Assembly (NCBI GenBank): GCA_963695405.1
Contig: CAVOGJ010000014.1
Span: forward strand, 558,001 to 622,000
DNA: 64,000 nucleotides
Direction of reading: 5' to 3'
DNA from: CAVOGJ01 sp963695405
GTDB lineage: Bacteria; Planctomycetota; Planctomycetia; Pirellulales; Pirellulaceae
In this document: positions 17,348 to 27,737 of the stretch, in pieces
How the letters are laid out: each line of letters begins with the position of its first letter
Numbering within the stretch: position 1 is the stretch's first letter
The notes under the pieces: generated by a model
Seen by the model: only the letters and a program-made list of their open reading frames with translations
What the model was told of the DNA's origin: nothing
Database searches by the model: none
Program-made: the position numbers and the translations under genes

Positions 17348-18328
17348 ATGCACATTCGTTGGCGCGGTTTGGAATTACCGAGTGCTGTTACCTGCGACAC
17401 CAGCAGCCTCACGGGAAGTCACGGGGTATTCGTGGCTGAACCGTTCGAGCGCGGCTTTGGTTCGACCATCGGCAACAGCTTGCGTCGCATCCTGCTGTCC
17501 AGTCTCGAAGGAAGTGCCATTACGCAGATCAAAATTCGCGGGGCACAGCACGAGTTTTCCTCGATGCCCGGCCTGCTCGAAGATGCCACGGAAATTGTGC
17601 TCAACGTCAAATCGCTGGTCGTCAAGAAGCACACCGACGAAACGCGCGTTATTACGATTGAAAAACAGACCAAGGGGCCGATCACCGGTCATGATGTTCA
17701 GACAGATGCCGATGTAGAGGTCATCAATAAGGATCATGTCATCGGCAATTTGACCGACGATGTGCCGTTCTTCATGGAAATGGTAGTGGAAAATGGACGT
17801 GGGTATGTCCCGGCCACGGAACATAGCTCGTCCGACCATGAAATCGGCGTGATTCCCATCGATGCGGTCTACAGCCCCATCACCCGGGTGCGGTACGAAA
17901 TCGAAGAAACGCGGGTCGGCCAGAAGACAAACTACGACAAACTGACCATCGAAATCTGGACCAACGGATCGATTGGCCCCCAGATTGCGATCGTTGAGGC
18001 CGCCAAGATCCTCCGCAAGCACCTCAACCCGTTTGTGCAATATCAAGAACTGGGCGCCCAAGTCCATTCGCCTGATAAGGGTGACGGTGGCGACCCGGTC
18101 CTCGAGGCCAAGCTCAATATGCCACTGGCGGACCTGCGACTGTCGGTGCGGGCATCCAATTGCCTTGAATCGGAGCGCATCTCCACGGTGCGGGAGCTCG
18201 TCGTTCGCACGGAAGATCAGCTGCTGGAACTACGGAACTTTGGCGATACAACGCTCATGGAAATCCGCGAGAAGCTGAGTGAATTGGGGTTGCATCTGGG
18301 CATGCGAGTCCCCCTTCCCAGCCTCTAG
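17348..18328 (+). CDS. rpoA: RNA polymerase alpha subunit
   Basis: RpoA, 326 aa, nucleates RNA polymerase assembly through its N-terminal dimerisation domain (FGSTIGNSLRRILLSSL) and binds UP elements and activators through the C-terminal domain (LRLSVRASNCLESERI, then LRNFGDTTLMEIREKL). ATG 17348 has GGAGG nine bases upstream. Complete. Confidence 0.97.
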   Translation: MHIRWRGLELPSAVTCDTSSLTGSHGVFVAEPFERGFGSTIGNSLRRILLSSLEGSAITQIKIRGAQHEFSSMPGLLEDATEIVLNVKSLVVKKHTDETRVITIEKQTKGPITGHDVQTDADVEVINKDHVIGNLTDDVPFFMEMVVENGRGYVPATEHSSSDHEIGVIPIDAVYSPITRVRYEIEETRVGQKTNYDKLTIEIWTNGSIGPQIAIVEAAKILRKHLNPFVQYQELGAQVHSPDKGDGGDPVLEAKLNMPLADLRLSVRASNCLESERISTVRELVVRTEDQLLELRNFGDTTLMEIREKLSELGLHLGMRVPLPSL

Positions 18329-18404
18329 TAGTGAAGCCATTTCACCTGGAATATCAGGTGCTAACCAACCCAACGTTCATTTAACGTTTTTGTGAGAGAT
18401 CGAC

Positions 18405-19067
18405 ATGCGACATCGTAAGCGAGGCCGCACTCTGGGCCGCAGCTCGAGCCATAAGAAAGCCATGCTCAAAAATTTGGCGAGCAGCCTCTTTTTGACCGAG
18501 CGGGAAACCGACGATCTGGATGCCAACGCACCGAAGGTCAAGGGACGCGTGGTCACCACGCTCGAGAAAGCGAAAGAAGTCCGTCCGCTCGTGGAAAAGT
18601 GCGTGACCATCGCGCGGCGATCGCTGGCGGCGCAGCAGGCAGCCAAGGCGTTCGGCACCGACGCCGATCGCAATACCTCGGCCTGGAAGACGTGGCGGCA
18701 GGGGGAGAATTGGCAAAAATGGAATGCCGCCATGGCCCCCGCCGTGGCCGCTCGGCGGCGAGCCCTGCAGCTGCTAGGTGACAAGCAGGCGGTCCGCATC
18801 CTGTTCGACGATATCGCGCCCCGCATGGCGGACCGAGACGGGGGTTACACTCGTATCCTGCGGCTGGCCAAACCCCGTCTGGGCGATGCGGGCACGCGGG
18901 CGATTCTCGAGTTTGTCGGCAAGAACGACCGCGTCGCCGTAAAGAGTCAAAAGCCGGCCTTCGAAGAGGAAACACCACCGCGAGAAGAGAAAACTGCTCC
19001 GTCGGAACAGGCGGTAGCAACGGCTGAGAAGGAGAAGGAGTTGGCGGCCGAGTCGACCGACGAATAG
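18405..19067 (+). CDS. rplQ: 50S ribosomal protein L17 with internal insertion and long acidic tail
   Basis: L17, 220 aa against about 127 in E. coli. The N-terminal half (MRHRKRGRTLGRSSSHKKAM, then the VTTLEKAKEVRPLVEKCVT helix) and the C-terminal half (ARRRALQLL, AVRILFDDIAPR, GGYTRILRLAKPRLGDAG) are normal. Between them, roughly residues 70-112, is an insertion rich in Ala, Trp and Lys, and after the core is a Glu/Lys/Ala tail of about 40 residues. It closes the ribosomal cluster; no clear terminator follows. Confidence 0.94.
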   Translation: MRHRKRGRTLGRSSSHKKAMLKNLASSLFLTERETDDLDANAPKVKGRVVTTLEKAKEVRPLVEKCVTIARRSLAAQQAAKAFGTDADRNTSAWKTWRQGENWQKWNAAMAPAVAARRRALQLLGDKQAVRILFDDIAPRMADRDGGYTRILRLAKPRLGDAGTRAILEFVGKNDRVAVKSQKPAFEEETPPREEKTAPSEQAVATAEKEKELAAESTDE

Positions 19068-19207
19068 GCGACTCTTTCTTCATCGATCACCATCCATTCC
19101 GGTAGCGGGACGGCCCATCGTCCGGCTGCTGATCTCACGTAGGGGATGCCAGTTTCCTGGAACCTTGCTAAGCGCCATTCATCTGCGGCCCACGGAAGGC
19201 TCGACTC

Positions 19208-19816
19208 ATGGCCCCACAGCGACGCGTTGAGAACCCGTCTGGGTTGAGTTGTAACTTTACCGACCACATGCGGCATCTGTGTGTCGATATCTCGCAGCGG
19301 CTGCCCGAACTGACCCATGTCGACATGACGCGTGTTGCCGTGTCGTTCAATCAGTCCCGCAAGCGTGTCAAACATGGGATGTGGGCCTCGCTTACGCCGA
19401 TGCGTTTCGAGGACGGACAGCGTGAGACCGTCCGTCGCGGCCGCCGCTATGCAGCCCAGCGATTGCTCGATTCGGAAGGTCGCGAGCTGCTCTATATTTT
19501 AAGCTTCTACCTGCCCCGCTTTCTCGACTTGTCGTTCGACGAAAAACTGTCGACCGTGTTTCATGAACTGTGGCACATTAGTCCGCGGTTCGACGGTGAC
19601 ATTCGCCGGCATCCGGGCCGCTGCTTTGCGCATTCAAGTTCGCAAAAGGAATACGACGCGATGACAGAGTTGCTGGCTCAGAAGTGGCTGCGACGCGATC
19701 CGCCACCAGATCGCTATGAGTTCCTCAAGTATCGGTTTCACGAATTGGTCGAGCGTTTCGGCCCAGTGATGGGCACACGGGTCCCGCATCCCAAATTGCT
19801 GCTGCTGGACGGCTGA
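19208..19816 (+). CDS. Putative zinc metallopeptidase
   Basis: A 202-aa protein with an HExxH zinc motif (HELWH, H119-H123) followed by an HP at H135 and an AHSSS segment with H142, either of which could be the third ligand. The architecture resembles the putative phage-type metallopeptidase families found in many bacteria, but I cannot name one with certainty. No signal peptide is seen, so it should be cytoplasmic. ATG 19208 has GGAAGG about eight bases upstream. It follows rplQ on the same strand after 140 bp. The substrate is unknown. Confidence 0.7.
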   Translation: MAPQRRVENPSGLSCNFTDHMRHLCVDISQRLPELTHVDMTRVAVSFNQSRKRVKHGMWASLTPMRFEDGQRETVRRGRRYAAQRLLDSEGRELLYILSFYLPRFLDLSFDEKLSTVFHELWHISPRFDGDIRRHPGRCFAHSSSQKEYDAMTELLAQKWLRRDPPPDRYEFLKYRFHELVERFGPVMGTRVPHPKLLLLDG

Positions 19817-19876
19817 TTTTTGGCCGTTGCTGTCGCAACCGGCTCTCTTGTGGCTGCGGCATCCTGCCGCCATCCG

Positions 19877-20434
19877 CTATCTCAAGGCGTAATCCTCATA
19901 GCGACGATCAAATTGATTCAGATCGTCCAAGTCAAACCACGGAAGACTGGCCAGCACGTGTTCTTCACCGTCTTGGGATGGAAAGCGTTCGTCCCGCTTC
20001 ATTTCCATGAGGCGAATATTCCCGTCCTGCAGCGACAGAAGGTACGGGTAGCTGTTGATGATCGGCAGGAAGGAATAGCGACGCCGTGCAAGATCGATCA
20101 GTACGAACGGAACGTTGATACGGTGCGCCGCCGAGTCGTAGTAGAACTTCTTGGCGGCAAGGAGTTCGTTGCTGAGCCAGCGGACCCCGTGATCCTCGAA
20201 ACAACAGCGGAAGTTCGTGGGCGCCAATAAGAGCTGGGGTTGGTCTCGATTCTTGAATATGGCGAAGTTGCCGACATACCAACCCATGCGGATCTCTTCG
20301 ATCTCATACAAGACCGCAGCGTGCAAATCGTCCGGGGATGGGTAAATAGAATCACTTTGGTACGAAATCTGCGACTCATTGGGCTCTTGTTCGCGCAAGG
20401 AACTCGTATCAATGTCCCAGCTACCGAGGTTCAT
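19877..20434 (-). CDS. Conserved-looking hypothetical protein
   Basis: A 185-aa soluble protein I do not recognise. ATG 20434 is preceded by AAGGAG at good spacing, which supports it as a real gene. It is rich in aromatic and acidic residues (a DLHAAVLYEIEEIRMGWY segment, then PWFDLDDL and a YEDYAL end) and has no membrane segment. It is convergent with the metallopeptidase and lies downstream of the DUF1572 gene on the same strand. Confidence 0.65.
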   Translation of the reverse strand: MNLGSWDIDTSSLREQEPNESQISYQSDSIYPSPDDLHAAVLYEIEEIRMGWYVGNFAIFKNRDQPQLLLAPTNFRCCFEDHGVRWLSNELLAAKKFYYDSAAHRINVPFVLIDLARRRYSFLPIINSYPYLLSLQDGNIRLMEMKRDERFPSQDGEEHVLASLPWFDLDDLNQFDRRYEDYALR

Positions 20435-20514
20435 TGCACCGGCTCCTTTCGAGAGAAACGATACTGGTTGGCATCCAGCGACTACGCGGCTGAGTGAGAC
20501 TGGCTACATGCTCT

Positions 20515-21082
20515 TCAGTTCGACTTGCCAAACACACCGCGGCTGGCACTGGATCCCCAAGTCGCACGATTGTGCACGTCGCTGTTACCGGGTGCAATCG
20601 TCAGCCACTTCCATGGGCCGTCATGAACCATCCGGGCCACGATGGCGATCTGGCCCACATGATACGACAGATGCGTGATGGAGCGGGTGATCGCTTGGGG
20701 CACAGTGTGTGTCTCTCCGCGAATGGAAATCTTAATCGTCAGGTTCGTGTCATCGAGCTGTTCTCAGCGCGGCAGTAAGTGCCGTCCAGCCTGAATCGAA
20801 GTACGCCATCAACGACCGGCGGTCGCCATCCCAATCGGCAAACTCCTGCTCTCGGTTGCGGTCCGGCTTCTCCCCGTCGGTCGTCAGGAAGTCTGTCCAA
20901 CGACTACGTAAGTTGCCACCAAGATGCCTCAGAATCACAGCGACCGAGTTAACTTCGGGCGCGGGCCGCTGAAACAGTTCTTCATTCGTGAGCTGCACCA
21001 GCATCGCGTCAATCATCTTGCGATACGAGGTGACGGTTTCCTGGACGGCATCTGTCCATGCCGGCGAGGGTCTTGCTTCCAT
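20515..21082 (-). CDS. DinB-like DUF1572 family protein, reading frame broken
   Basis: A DinB-superfamily four-helix protein, about 188 aa when joined. The N-terminal part starts at ATG 21082 after AAGGAG and contains the VTSYRKMIDAMLVQLT and VAVILRHLGGNLRSRWTDFL helices; the latter histidine is a likely metal ligand. It ends prematurely at 20750. The +1 frame continues with QLDDTNLTIKISIRG, then THLSYHVGQIAIVARMV with the second conserved histidine. The break lies near 20760-20766. These proteins often act as thiol-dependent metalloenzymes; the reaction here is unknown. Confidence 0.75.
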
Positions 21083-21098
21083 GTCGTTGCGCTCCTTC

Positions 21099-22550
21099 TC
21101 AGGCCAGGATCTCGTGGACGACCCGCGCCGGTTCGACACCCGTCAATCGCGCGTCAAGTCCTTGGAATTTGATGGAAAATCGTTCAAAGTCAATGCCACA
21201 GAGTGCCAGGATCGTCGCGTGCAGATCGTGGATCGTCACGACATCCTCCACCGAACGGTATCCCAGCTCATCCGTCGCGCCGTAAGTGATGCCCGGCTTC
21301 ACGCCACCGCCGGCCATCCAGATGGAAAAGGCCAGGATGTGATGGTCACGTCCGGAGCCTTGAGCCATCGGCGTGCGGCCGAACTCACCGCCCCAAATGA
21401 CCAACGTATCTTCCAGCATGCCTCGTTGTCGCAGATCATCAATCAGTGCCGCGGTGGCTTGATCGGTTTCCTGAGCGGCGGAAGTCATGTTGGGAACAAT
21501 GTCACTGTGATGATCCCAGGCACGGTGGTAGAGCTGAATGAACCGGACGCCGCGTTCGGCCAACCGCCGCGCCAACAAACAGTTCGAAGCGAATGTGCCA
21601 TCGCCGGGCTGCTGGATGCCATATCGCTCTAGTGTCGCACGGCCCTCTCCTCGGAAATCGGTAAGGTCGGGCACGGACGTCTGCATACGAAAGGCCAGCT
21701 CGTATTGCGCGATGCGGGTCTGAATTTCTTCGTCCCAAGCCTGCTGAACGAGCCGATCGTTTTGCCTTTTGATCTCGTCGATAACCAGCCGCTGCGTGCT
21801 CTGACAAACGCCATCGGGATTACCGATGTAATTGACCGCGTCACCATGCGAGCGGAACTCGACGCCCTGGAACTTGCCGGGCAGAAAGCCACTGGACCAT
21901 TGTCGAGCCGATACTGGCTGCACGCCTCCGCCACGTCCTTTCGAGACGAGCACGACGAAACCTGGCAGGTCCTCTGTTTCCGCACCCAGCCCGTAGAGTA
22001 ACCACGATCCCATGCTCGGCCGCCCCTTCAAGGTCGAGCCCGAATTCATAAAAGCTTGGGCCGGATCGTGATTGATCTGGTCGGTGACCATCGAGCGGAT
22101 GATGCAAATATCGTCCGCGATGTGGCTAATGTGGGGGAACAATTGCGACACCTCCTGGCCGGCCGCGCCGCATTTGCTAAATTGCGTGAAGGGCCCGCGG
22201 GCCTTGAGTTCGGAATTTTGCAACTGCGCGAGTTGTTGCCCGGCCGTCAGGGAGGCAGGGAACGGTTGCCCGTCCAAGGCCTGCAATGCCGGCTTATAAT
22301 CGAAGCTCTCCAAGTGCGAGGGACCGCCGGCCATGCAGAGATGGATCACCCGCTTGGCACGCGGCGTCCGGTGAAGGGGCTGTAGCATGCCGGCATGTGT
22401 TGGCGATGCTGCTGACAGCGGCTCCGCCGCAGAGCTGGCTCCCATTAGATGAGCCAGTGCCAGGCTGCCGATCCCGTAAGCCGACTCGCGCAGATAGCTG
22501 CGACGATTGAATTCACGCGAAGTGAGCGGAAATCGCAGCGGCCAAGTCAT
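21099..22550 (-). CDS. DUF1501 domain protein
   Basis: A 483-aa DUF1501 protein, a sulfatase-fold family abundant in planctomycetes. The N-terminus has a twin-arginine-like signal (RR at residues 16-17 before a hydrophobic stretch), suggesting export. Family landmarks: AGGPSHLESFDYKPAL, GRPSMGSWLLYGLG, RGVRFIQLYH and the metal-site-like VIWGGEFGRTP followed by GRDHH. It lies 12 bp downstream of a PSD1 gene on the same strand, the usual paired order. The reaction is not established; carbohydrate or sulfate-ester processing is often inferred. Confidence 0.9.
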   Translation of the reverse strand: MTWPLRFPLTSREFNRRSYLRESAYGIGSLALAHLMGASSAAEPLSAASPTHAGMLQPLHRTPRAKRVIHLCMAGGPSHLESFDYKPALQALDGQPFPASLTAGQQLAQLQNSELKARGPFTQFSKCGAAGQEVSQLFPHISHIADDICIIRSMVTDQINHDPAQAFMNSGSTLKGRPSMGSWLLYGLGAETEDLPGFVVLVSKGRGGGVQPVSARQWSSGFLPGKFQGVEFRSHGDAVNYIGNPDGVCQSTQRLVIDEIKRQNDRLVQQAWDEEIQTRIAQYELAFRMQTSVPDLTDFRGEGRATLERYGIQQPGDGTFASNCLLARRLAERGVRFIQLYHRAWDHHSDIVPNMTSAAQETDQATAALIDDLRQRGMLEDTLVIWGGEFGRTPMAQGSGRDHHILAFSIWMAGGGVKPGITYGATDELGYRSVEDVVTIHDLHATILALCGIDFERFSIKFQGLDARLTGVEPARVVHEILA

Positions 22551-22562
22551 GGGGAAACGACC

Positions 22563-25500
22563 TTAATAGCGGGTAATCGTCTCGTGCAGATTCAAGACGA
22601 CACGGCAGAGATTCGTCCAGGCGGCCAACTCGGCGGGCACGACGTCCGGTACATTGCTTGACCAACCGACGTTCAGCAGTTTCTCCGCGTCGCGTGGAGC
22701 ATGTTGATACACCTCGCGAAGTTGCTGCAGCAATTGGATCAGTGAATTTGCCTCCTCGGGGCTGGGCGGACGGGCCAGGCTGACTTCATAGACCCAGGTA
22801 ATTCGTTGCGAGTCGTCAGGCGGGTTCTCTAGTAGGGCCCGATTGGCCAGCCTACGGGCGCTCTCCACAAACGTTGGATCATTAAGCAGCGTGAGCGCCT
22901 GCTGAGGCGTATTCGCGTTCGTGCGAAGTGCGATACAGTCTTCTCGCGAAGGAGCGTCGAAATTCGCGAGCATGGGGTGTAGAAAGGTGCGCTGCCAATG
23001 CGTATAGACGGTCCGACGATACTGGCGTTCGTCGCGATCTGCGGCGTATGGCCGATTTGGGAATTGTAAGTGCTCGTAGTAATTGGCCGGCTGATAAGGT
23101 CGGCACGGTGGACCGCCCACGTCTCGACAGAGCAGTCCCGCAATGGCCAGCGCGTTGTCACGCACCGCTTCCGCCTCCAGCCGTCGTGGACGCTGATGCG
23201 ACAGCAGATGGTTTTCCGGATCGATCGATTGGGCGGTTACGGAAGGCTCCGATCGCTGTCGGTAAGTGTGGCTGGTCACCATCATTCGCACCATGTGTTT
23301 CACGTCCCAACCGCTCTCGCGAAACTCGACGGCCAACCAGTCCAAAAGCTCGGAGTGCGTCGGGGTATCCCCCTGCGATCCGAAGTCGTCGAGGGTCGCA
23401 CATAGCCCGATGCCGAAAAACTGTCGCCAGATACGATTCATCACGACCCGTGCGGTCAACGGGTTCGAGTCGTCGACAAGCCACTCGGCCAGATCCAGCC
23501 GAGTCAGCTCGAGGCAGTCGAGGCAGTCGACTTGGGCTCGGCGTATCATCACATAGAAATGCGGGCAGCGCTGGCTTGACGATCTCTCCCGATTCGTCCT
23601 GCCAGTTTCCTCTCGGCAAGATGCGGGAAGTCCGCGGTGTCACGGCTTTGGTCACCATCACGGGCGTTCGCCCATCACGGGCAGCCAGGATCTCACGATC
23701 GAGATTCCAGACTCGCTTGAAGGCGCTCTGATCCGTGGCGGTGGAGCGGAGATAGGAGCCCAGCAAGGCGAGCGACGGATCGCGTCCCTCCGCTAGGGTC
23801 AGGTCGGACGGATTGCGCACCGAGGTCTGGCGAATGTCGGCCGCCCGCAACCTGGATATCGACAGCCGGATATTTGCGAGGAGGTTGTCAGGGAGCGTGA
23901 TCCAAACGAGATCATCGTCCGCCAAGCGAAGGGGTGCCCGAGGCAACCACACGCTGGCGAGCCCACTCGTGGTCGGACCGCCAGGAACATGCCAGTCGCG
24001 TTCGATCCCAATCCGTGCACTTCCGTTGCGGTAGACCGGTTCGAAATCGCTGGCGGCGGCAAAGCCTAGCGGTAATTTTTCAAGTCTCCCGGCGTGTTCC
24101 ACTGCCAGTTGCACCTTTACATGGAAGGCGGCCGCTGACCCGTCGCGGCGGAGGACGCTGTCCGGGGCCTCCGGAGTGGCGGGGAGAATGTCCAGCCGAA
24201 GGGCCGCCAGCCAACCGGCTCCCGGCCGCAACGCGATCTGATTTTGGGAAGCGGGACCCGAGGCGAATTCGATGACTTCGCTCGTCGGCTGCGTGGCAGC
24301 GGTCGTCAATGCAACGGCCCCCACCACCTCGACGGGAACTTGCGGCAGCCAACCGCTGGGATACAGGGCGCATAATCTTTCCCGCTCCTTGACCCATTCG
24401 GCAAATGCCTCCTTTGCCGCAGCATCCCTCTCGATCGCCGCTCGCAATTGCTCGAGTTCCGTGTCGATCTTCGCCTCGAGCTGGGCAATACGACGCTGCA
24501 AATAGGGACTGTTCACCTTGATCTCAGGAGGGAATGGATGGTCGTTGGTATAGCCAGGCAGGTCGGGATTCGGCGTGTAGCCATAGTCCGCATAAACCCC
24601 CCACTGCCGGATGTCGGCGAAAAAGGCCCCCAGTGCGTAGAAGTCTCGGGTGGTGATGGGATCAAACTTGTGGTCATGACATTCGGCACAGGCAAACGTC
24701 GAACCGAGCCAGGCCATGCCGACAGTCCGCACGCGATCCGCGGTGTACTTCGCCAGGTATTCCAGCGGTTGGGCACCCCCTTCGCGAGTCATCATGTTCA
24801 GACGGTTAAAGCAAGTTGCGGTCAACGCGGCCGAAGTCGGATCGGGCAACAGATCACCGGCCAGTTGTTCCCGCGTGAATTGATCGAACGGCTTGTTCTG
24901 TTGGAAGCTTTCAATCACATAGTCGCGATAGGCCCAGGCATTTTGATTTTGATCTCCGTGAAAGCCGACGGTATCCGCATAGCGGACGACGTCCAACCAG
25001 GGCGTCGCCATGCGCTCGCCGTAGTGAGGCGATTGCAACAAACGATCAACAACCAGTTCATAGGCGTTGGGCCGCGGATCCTCAATAAAGACATCGACCT
25101 CTGCTGGCGTAGGTGGCAGTCCAAGGAGATCTAGGTACAAGCGGCGAATCAGCGTGCGTCGATCGGCTTCCGGGGATGGCGTCAGGCCCTCGGTCCGTGC
25201 CGCTGCCTGGATAAAACGGTCGATGGGATGTGTCGGTATCGGTTCGCCCGCGGCGAAGGTAGGCACGGCTGACCGACGAGGGGGAACGTAGGCCCAGTGT
25301 TGTTCATAAGCGGCGCCTCCCGCGATCCATTCGATAAGCAGCCGCTTCTGCGCCGCCGTCAATGGCTTCTGGGCCTCGGCCGGCGGCATCAGGATATCTG
25401 GATCATCGGAGGAGATCCGCTCAGCCAGAGACGACTCGTCCACCTTGCCCGGCACCAGGGCTCCCGCCGCCACGGCCGCTGCGCGCAGGTCGAGTCGCAG

Positions 25501-25671
25501 GTCGGCTTGCCGCTGTGATGAATCGGGTCCATGACACGAGAAACAGTGATCCGACAAGATGGGACGGATCTGGCGGTTGTAGCTGACCTCCCCTCCGGCG
25601 AAATTCGTGAAGGACCCGACGCTCAGGCCGAGCCACAGTAGAAGGCAAGAACTGGAAACTGGGCGAGCCAT
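22563..25671 (-). CDS. PSD1 cytochrome c/DUF1549/DUF1553 protein, reading frame broken
   Basis: A large exported protein of about 1035 aa. From ATG 25671: a signal peptide, a cytochrome-c-type heme site (C43-C46-H47 in HCFSCHG), DUF1549 (WAYVPP onward, with a second CAECH motif), a middle domain, and DUF1553 to the end. The frame is lost near 23563 (a GGG run on the plus strand) and DUF1553 continues in the +1 frame (RLDLAEWLVDDSNPLTARVV). Joined, it has the full PSD1 layout. It is paired with the DUF1501 gene, as the second copy at 60.6-64 kb is. The biochemical role is unproven. Confidence 0.85.
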
Positions 25672-25760
25672 GCGCTGATCTCGGGCTGGCAGTGCGAAGA
25701 GGAACACAGCACCTCCATTATGCCAATGTTTCCACCAGAAATCACTGGGATCGGTGGAAG

Positions 25761-27737
25761 TTACAGATACACCCGGCGGTTGTAGATGTACCATTCCGCC
25801 AGTAGCACCACGACGGCGAACAACAGAATCCACCGCCAGGCGTCTCGACGCGTGGTTTCGAAGCCCGCTCGAGCCGCAACCTTGTTCCATGCCGTTTCGA
25901 AGGCTGCTTGCGGCACAATGCGGCTCTCTGTGGCGTCAAACAGATTGACGGCGAAGCGTTGTGATGCGGTTTGTCCATCGGGCAGCACTTCGTAGACACC
26001 CGTTTGATTGGTCTCGGCAAACAGATAGGCATTATTTCTATCGCGCACCGCCTCGGTTCGTGTTCCGTCGGGCGACTGGACCGTGATCGAGCGGCCGGAC
26101 GCATCGACACGCACGAAGACCGGCTGCCCCGGCAGCGTCGAGGTCAATGGTTCTGTGGTGTTGGCACCGGCCAGATATTCGAGAACGTTTTTACAGAAGA
26201 GCGGAAAGCTCGAACGTATCGGCCAGTCGGTATTGGGGATGGTATTTCCCGCATCGTCCTTGCGGAAGATTTCGAATCCCACCACGACATCCTCAAATCC
26301 CTCCCGTGGCGCGATGGCACACAGCGCACCCGCGTCCGAATCAACGAGGATCTGGGCCCCAGGAGGTCCCTCGATGGGAGTCGCTGCCGCGATCCGCACG
26401 TCGCCGAACACTAGGTACTTCATAAGCGGATGGGATAGCTCGACATCAATGATCTGTGGGCCGTTGACGGTGGCTTCTTCGCTCCAGACATCACCGGGTG
26501 GCACGGCCCCGAAGAACAACGTGTTGGCCTTGGGCATCACCTCTGGTCGGCAGCGATCGAAAATGACGAGATCATAAGCGCCCTCGTCCGCATTTCGTTG
26601 GAACTCGCCGGAGGCCATTCCCGCGGGCTCCATGATCGAAATGTCGGCCACCTTACGAGCGGTGTCGGTACCTAGGCCCATTTCCAAGGCATCGTTCTCA
26701 GACGTGACAAGCATCACGTTGGCGCGGCGGGCGGGATTGATGGCTGCGAAAGCACGGTTGTCAGCCGCCAGATCGTCCTGGGGATCGAGTGAAACCGAGA
26801 GCGTTCCGCTTTCGATGCGATCAAAGCGAAAGCTGGTCGCGGCGGTTTCACCCGGCGGTATGGTCAGCTGCGCAGCATCCAGCAGCACATCGTCGAGTTT
26901 CAGGCCCAATTCGACATCGTGCTGATCTGGTGAGAAACTTTGGACCTCGATGAACGCCTCCATGCGATCGGGCCGCGCCGGATTGGGTTGCACGTTAAAT
27001 GCGGCAATCGCCAGATTCCGAGCCTCTGCCGAACCGATCGGCAAGTAGATCGGGTTCAGGTTGCCCCAGGAAAATTCGGGGATTGTGCGAAAGCCGCCAT
27101 CGCTGAGGATAAACACGTCGGCTGGCATCGCTTCGGCTGCCGCCACATCGCCGGCGTTCGCATCACCGCTGCGACCGGGGTTCGCGAGCCCCGCAGCGAC
27201 CTGCAAGGCCTCCGTAATATCACTCGGCCGCTGTGTGGGCTGGATGGCTGCCAAGTGGGACTTGAGGAGCCCCTTATTGGTCGTGAATGGCTGTTCCACC
27301 TTAGCCCGATCGGAGAAGCTGACGAGCATCGCGACGTCGCCGGGTGCCATTTGCTCGATGAGGTCATCCACCTTCTGCTTGGCAACCGCCAGCCGCGACG
27401 GTTGTTCATCGTTGGCCGACATGCTGGCCGATGTGTCGACGAGAAAGATCAAACGATTCTTCAGCCGCGACTGGGCCTGCCAGCTGGGTCGCAAACACGC
27501 CAGCATCAGCAGCCCCAAAATCAGCAGTTGCAGGAAGAGCAGCAAATTCTGCCGCAACCGCTGCCAGAGGCTGTTGACGTGCATGTCCTCGATGGTACGC
27601 CGCCACAGAAATGTGCTGGGAACTTCCAGCGGATTGCGACGGAGCTTGAGAAAGTAGAGCAGGATGATGGCGGGAGGGATGAGTCCGAAAATCATCCATT
27701 GAGGGGCAGACAGCATACTGGAGAAGAGATCGCTCAC
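25761..27737 (-). CDS. VWA-domain membrane protein of BatA type
   Basis: A 658-aa inner-membrane protein. The N-terminal BatA region has two hydrophobic helices (around residues 15-30 and 64-82), then a VWA domain with the MIDAS motif DTSAS (101-105). A long periplasmic or cytosolic middle follows and a final membrane helix (WILLFAVVVLLAEWYIYNRR). The GTG start at 27737 overlaps the DUF58 stop by four bases; ATG 27716 is the alternative. It belongs to the MoxR-DUF58-VWA cluster, thought to chaperone or assemble metal-binding or envelope complexes. Confidence 0.85.
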   Translation of the reverse strand: MSDLFSSMLSAPQWMIFGLIPPAIILLYFLKLRRNPLEVPSTFLWRRTIEDMHVNSLWQRLRQNLLLFLQLLILGLLMLACLRPSWQAQSRLKNRLIFLVDTSASMSANDEQPSRLAVAKQKVDDLIEQMAPGDVAMLVSFSDRAKVEQPFTTNKGLLKSHLAAIQPTQRPSDITEALQVAAGLANPGRSGDANAGDVAAAEAMPADVFILSDGGFRTIPEFSWGNLNPIYLPIGSAEARNLAIAAFNVQPNPARPDRMEAFIEVQSFSPDQHDVELGLKLDDVLLDAAQLTIPPGETAATSFRFDRIESGTLSVSLDPQDDLAADNRAFAAINPARRANVMLVTSENDALEMGLGTDTARKVADISIMEPAGMASGEFQRNADEGAYDLVIFDRCRPEVMPKANTLFFGAVPPGDVWSEEATVNGPQIIDVELSHPLMKYLVFGDVRIAAATPIEGPPGAQILVDSDAGALCAIAPREGFEDVVVGFEIFRKDDAGNTIPNTDWPIRSSFPLFCKNVLEYLAGANTTEPLTSTLPGQPVFVRVDASGRSITVQSPDGTRTEAVRDRNNAYLFAETNQTGVYEVLPDGQTASQRFAVNLFDATESRIVPQAAFETAWNKVAARAGFETTRRDAWRWILLFAVVVLLAEWYIYNRRVYL

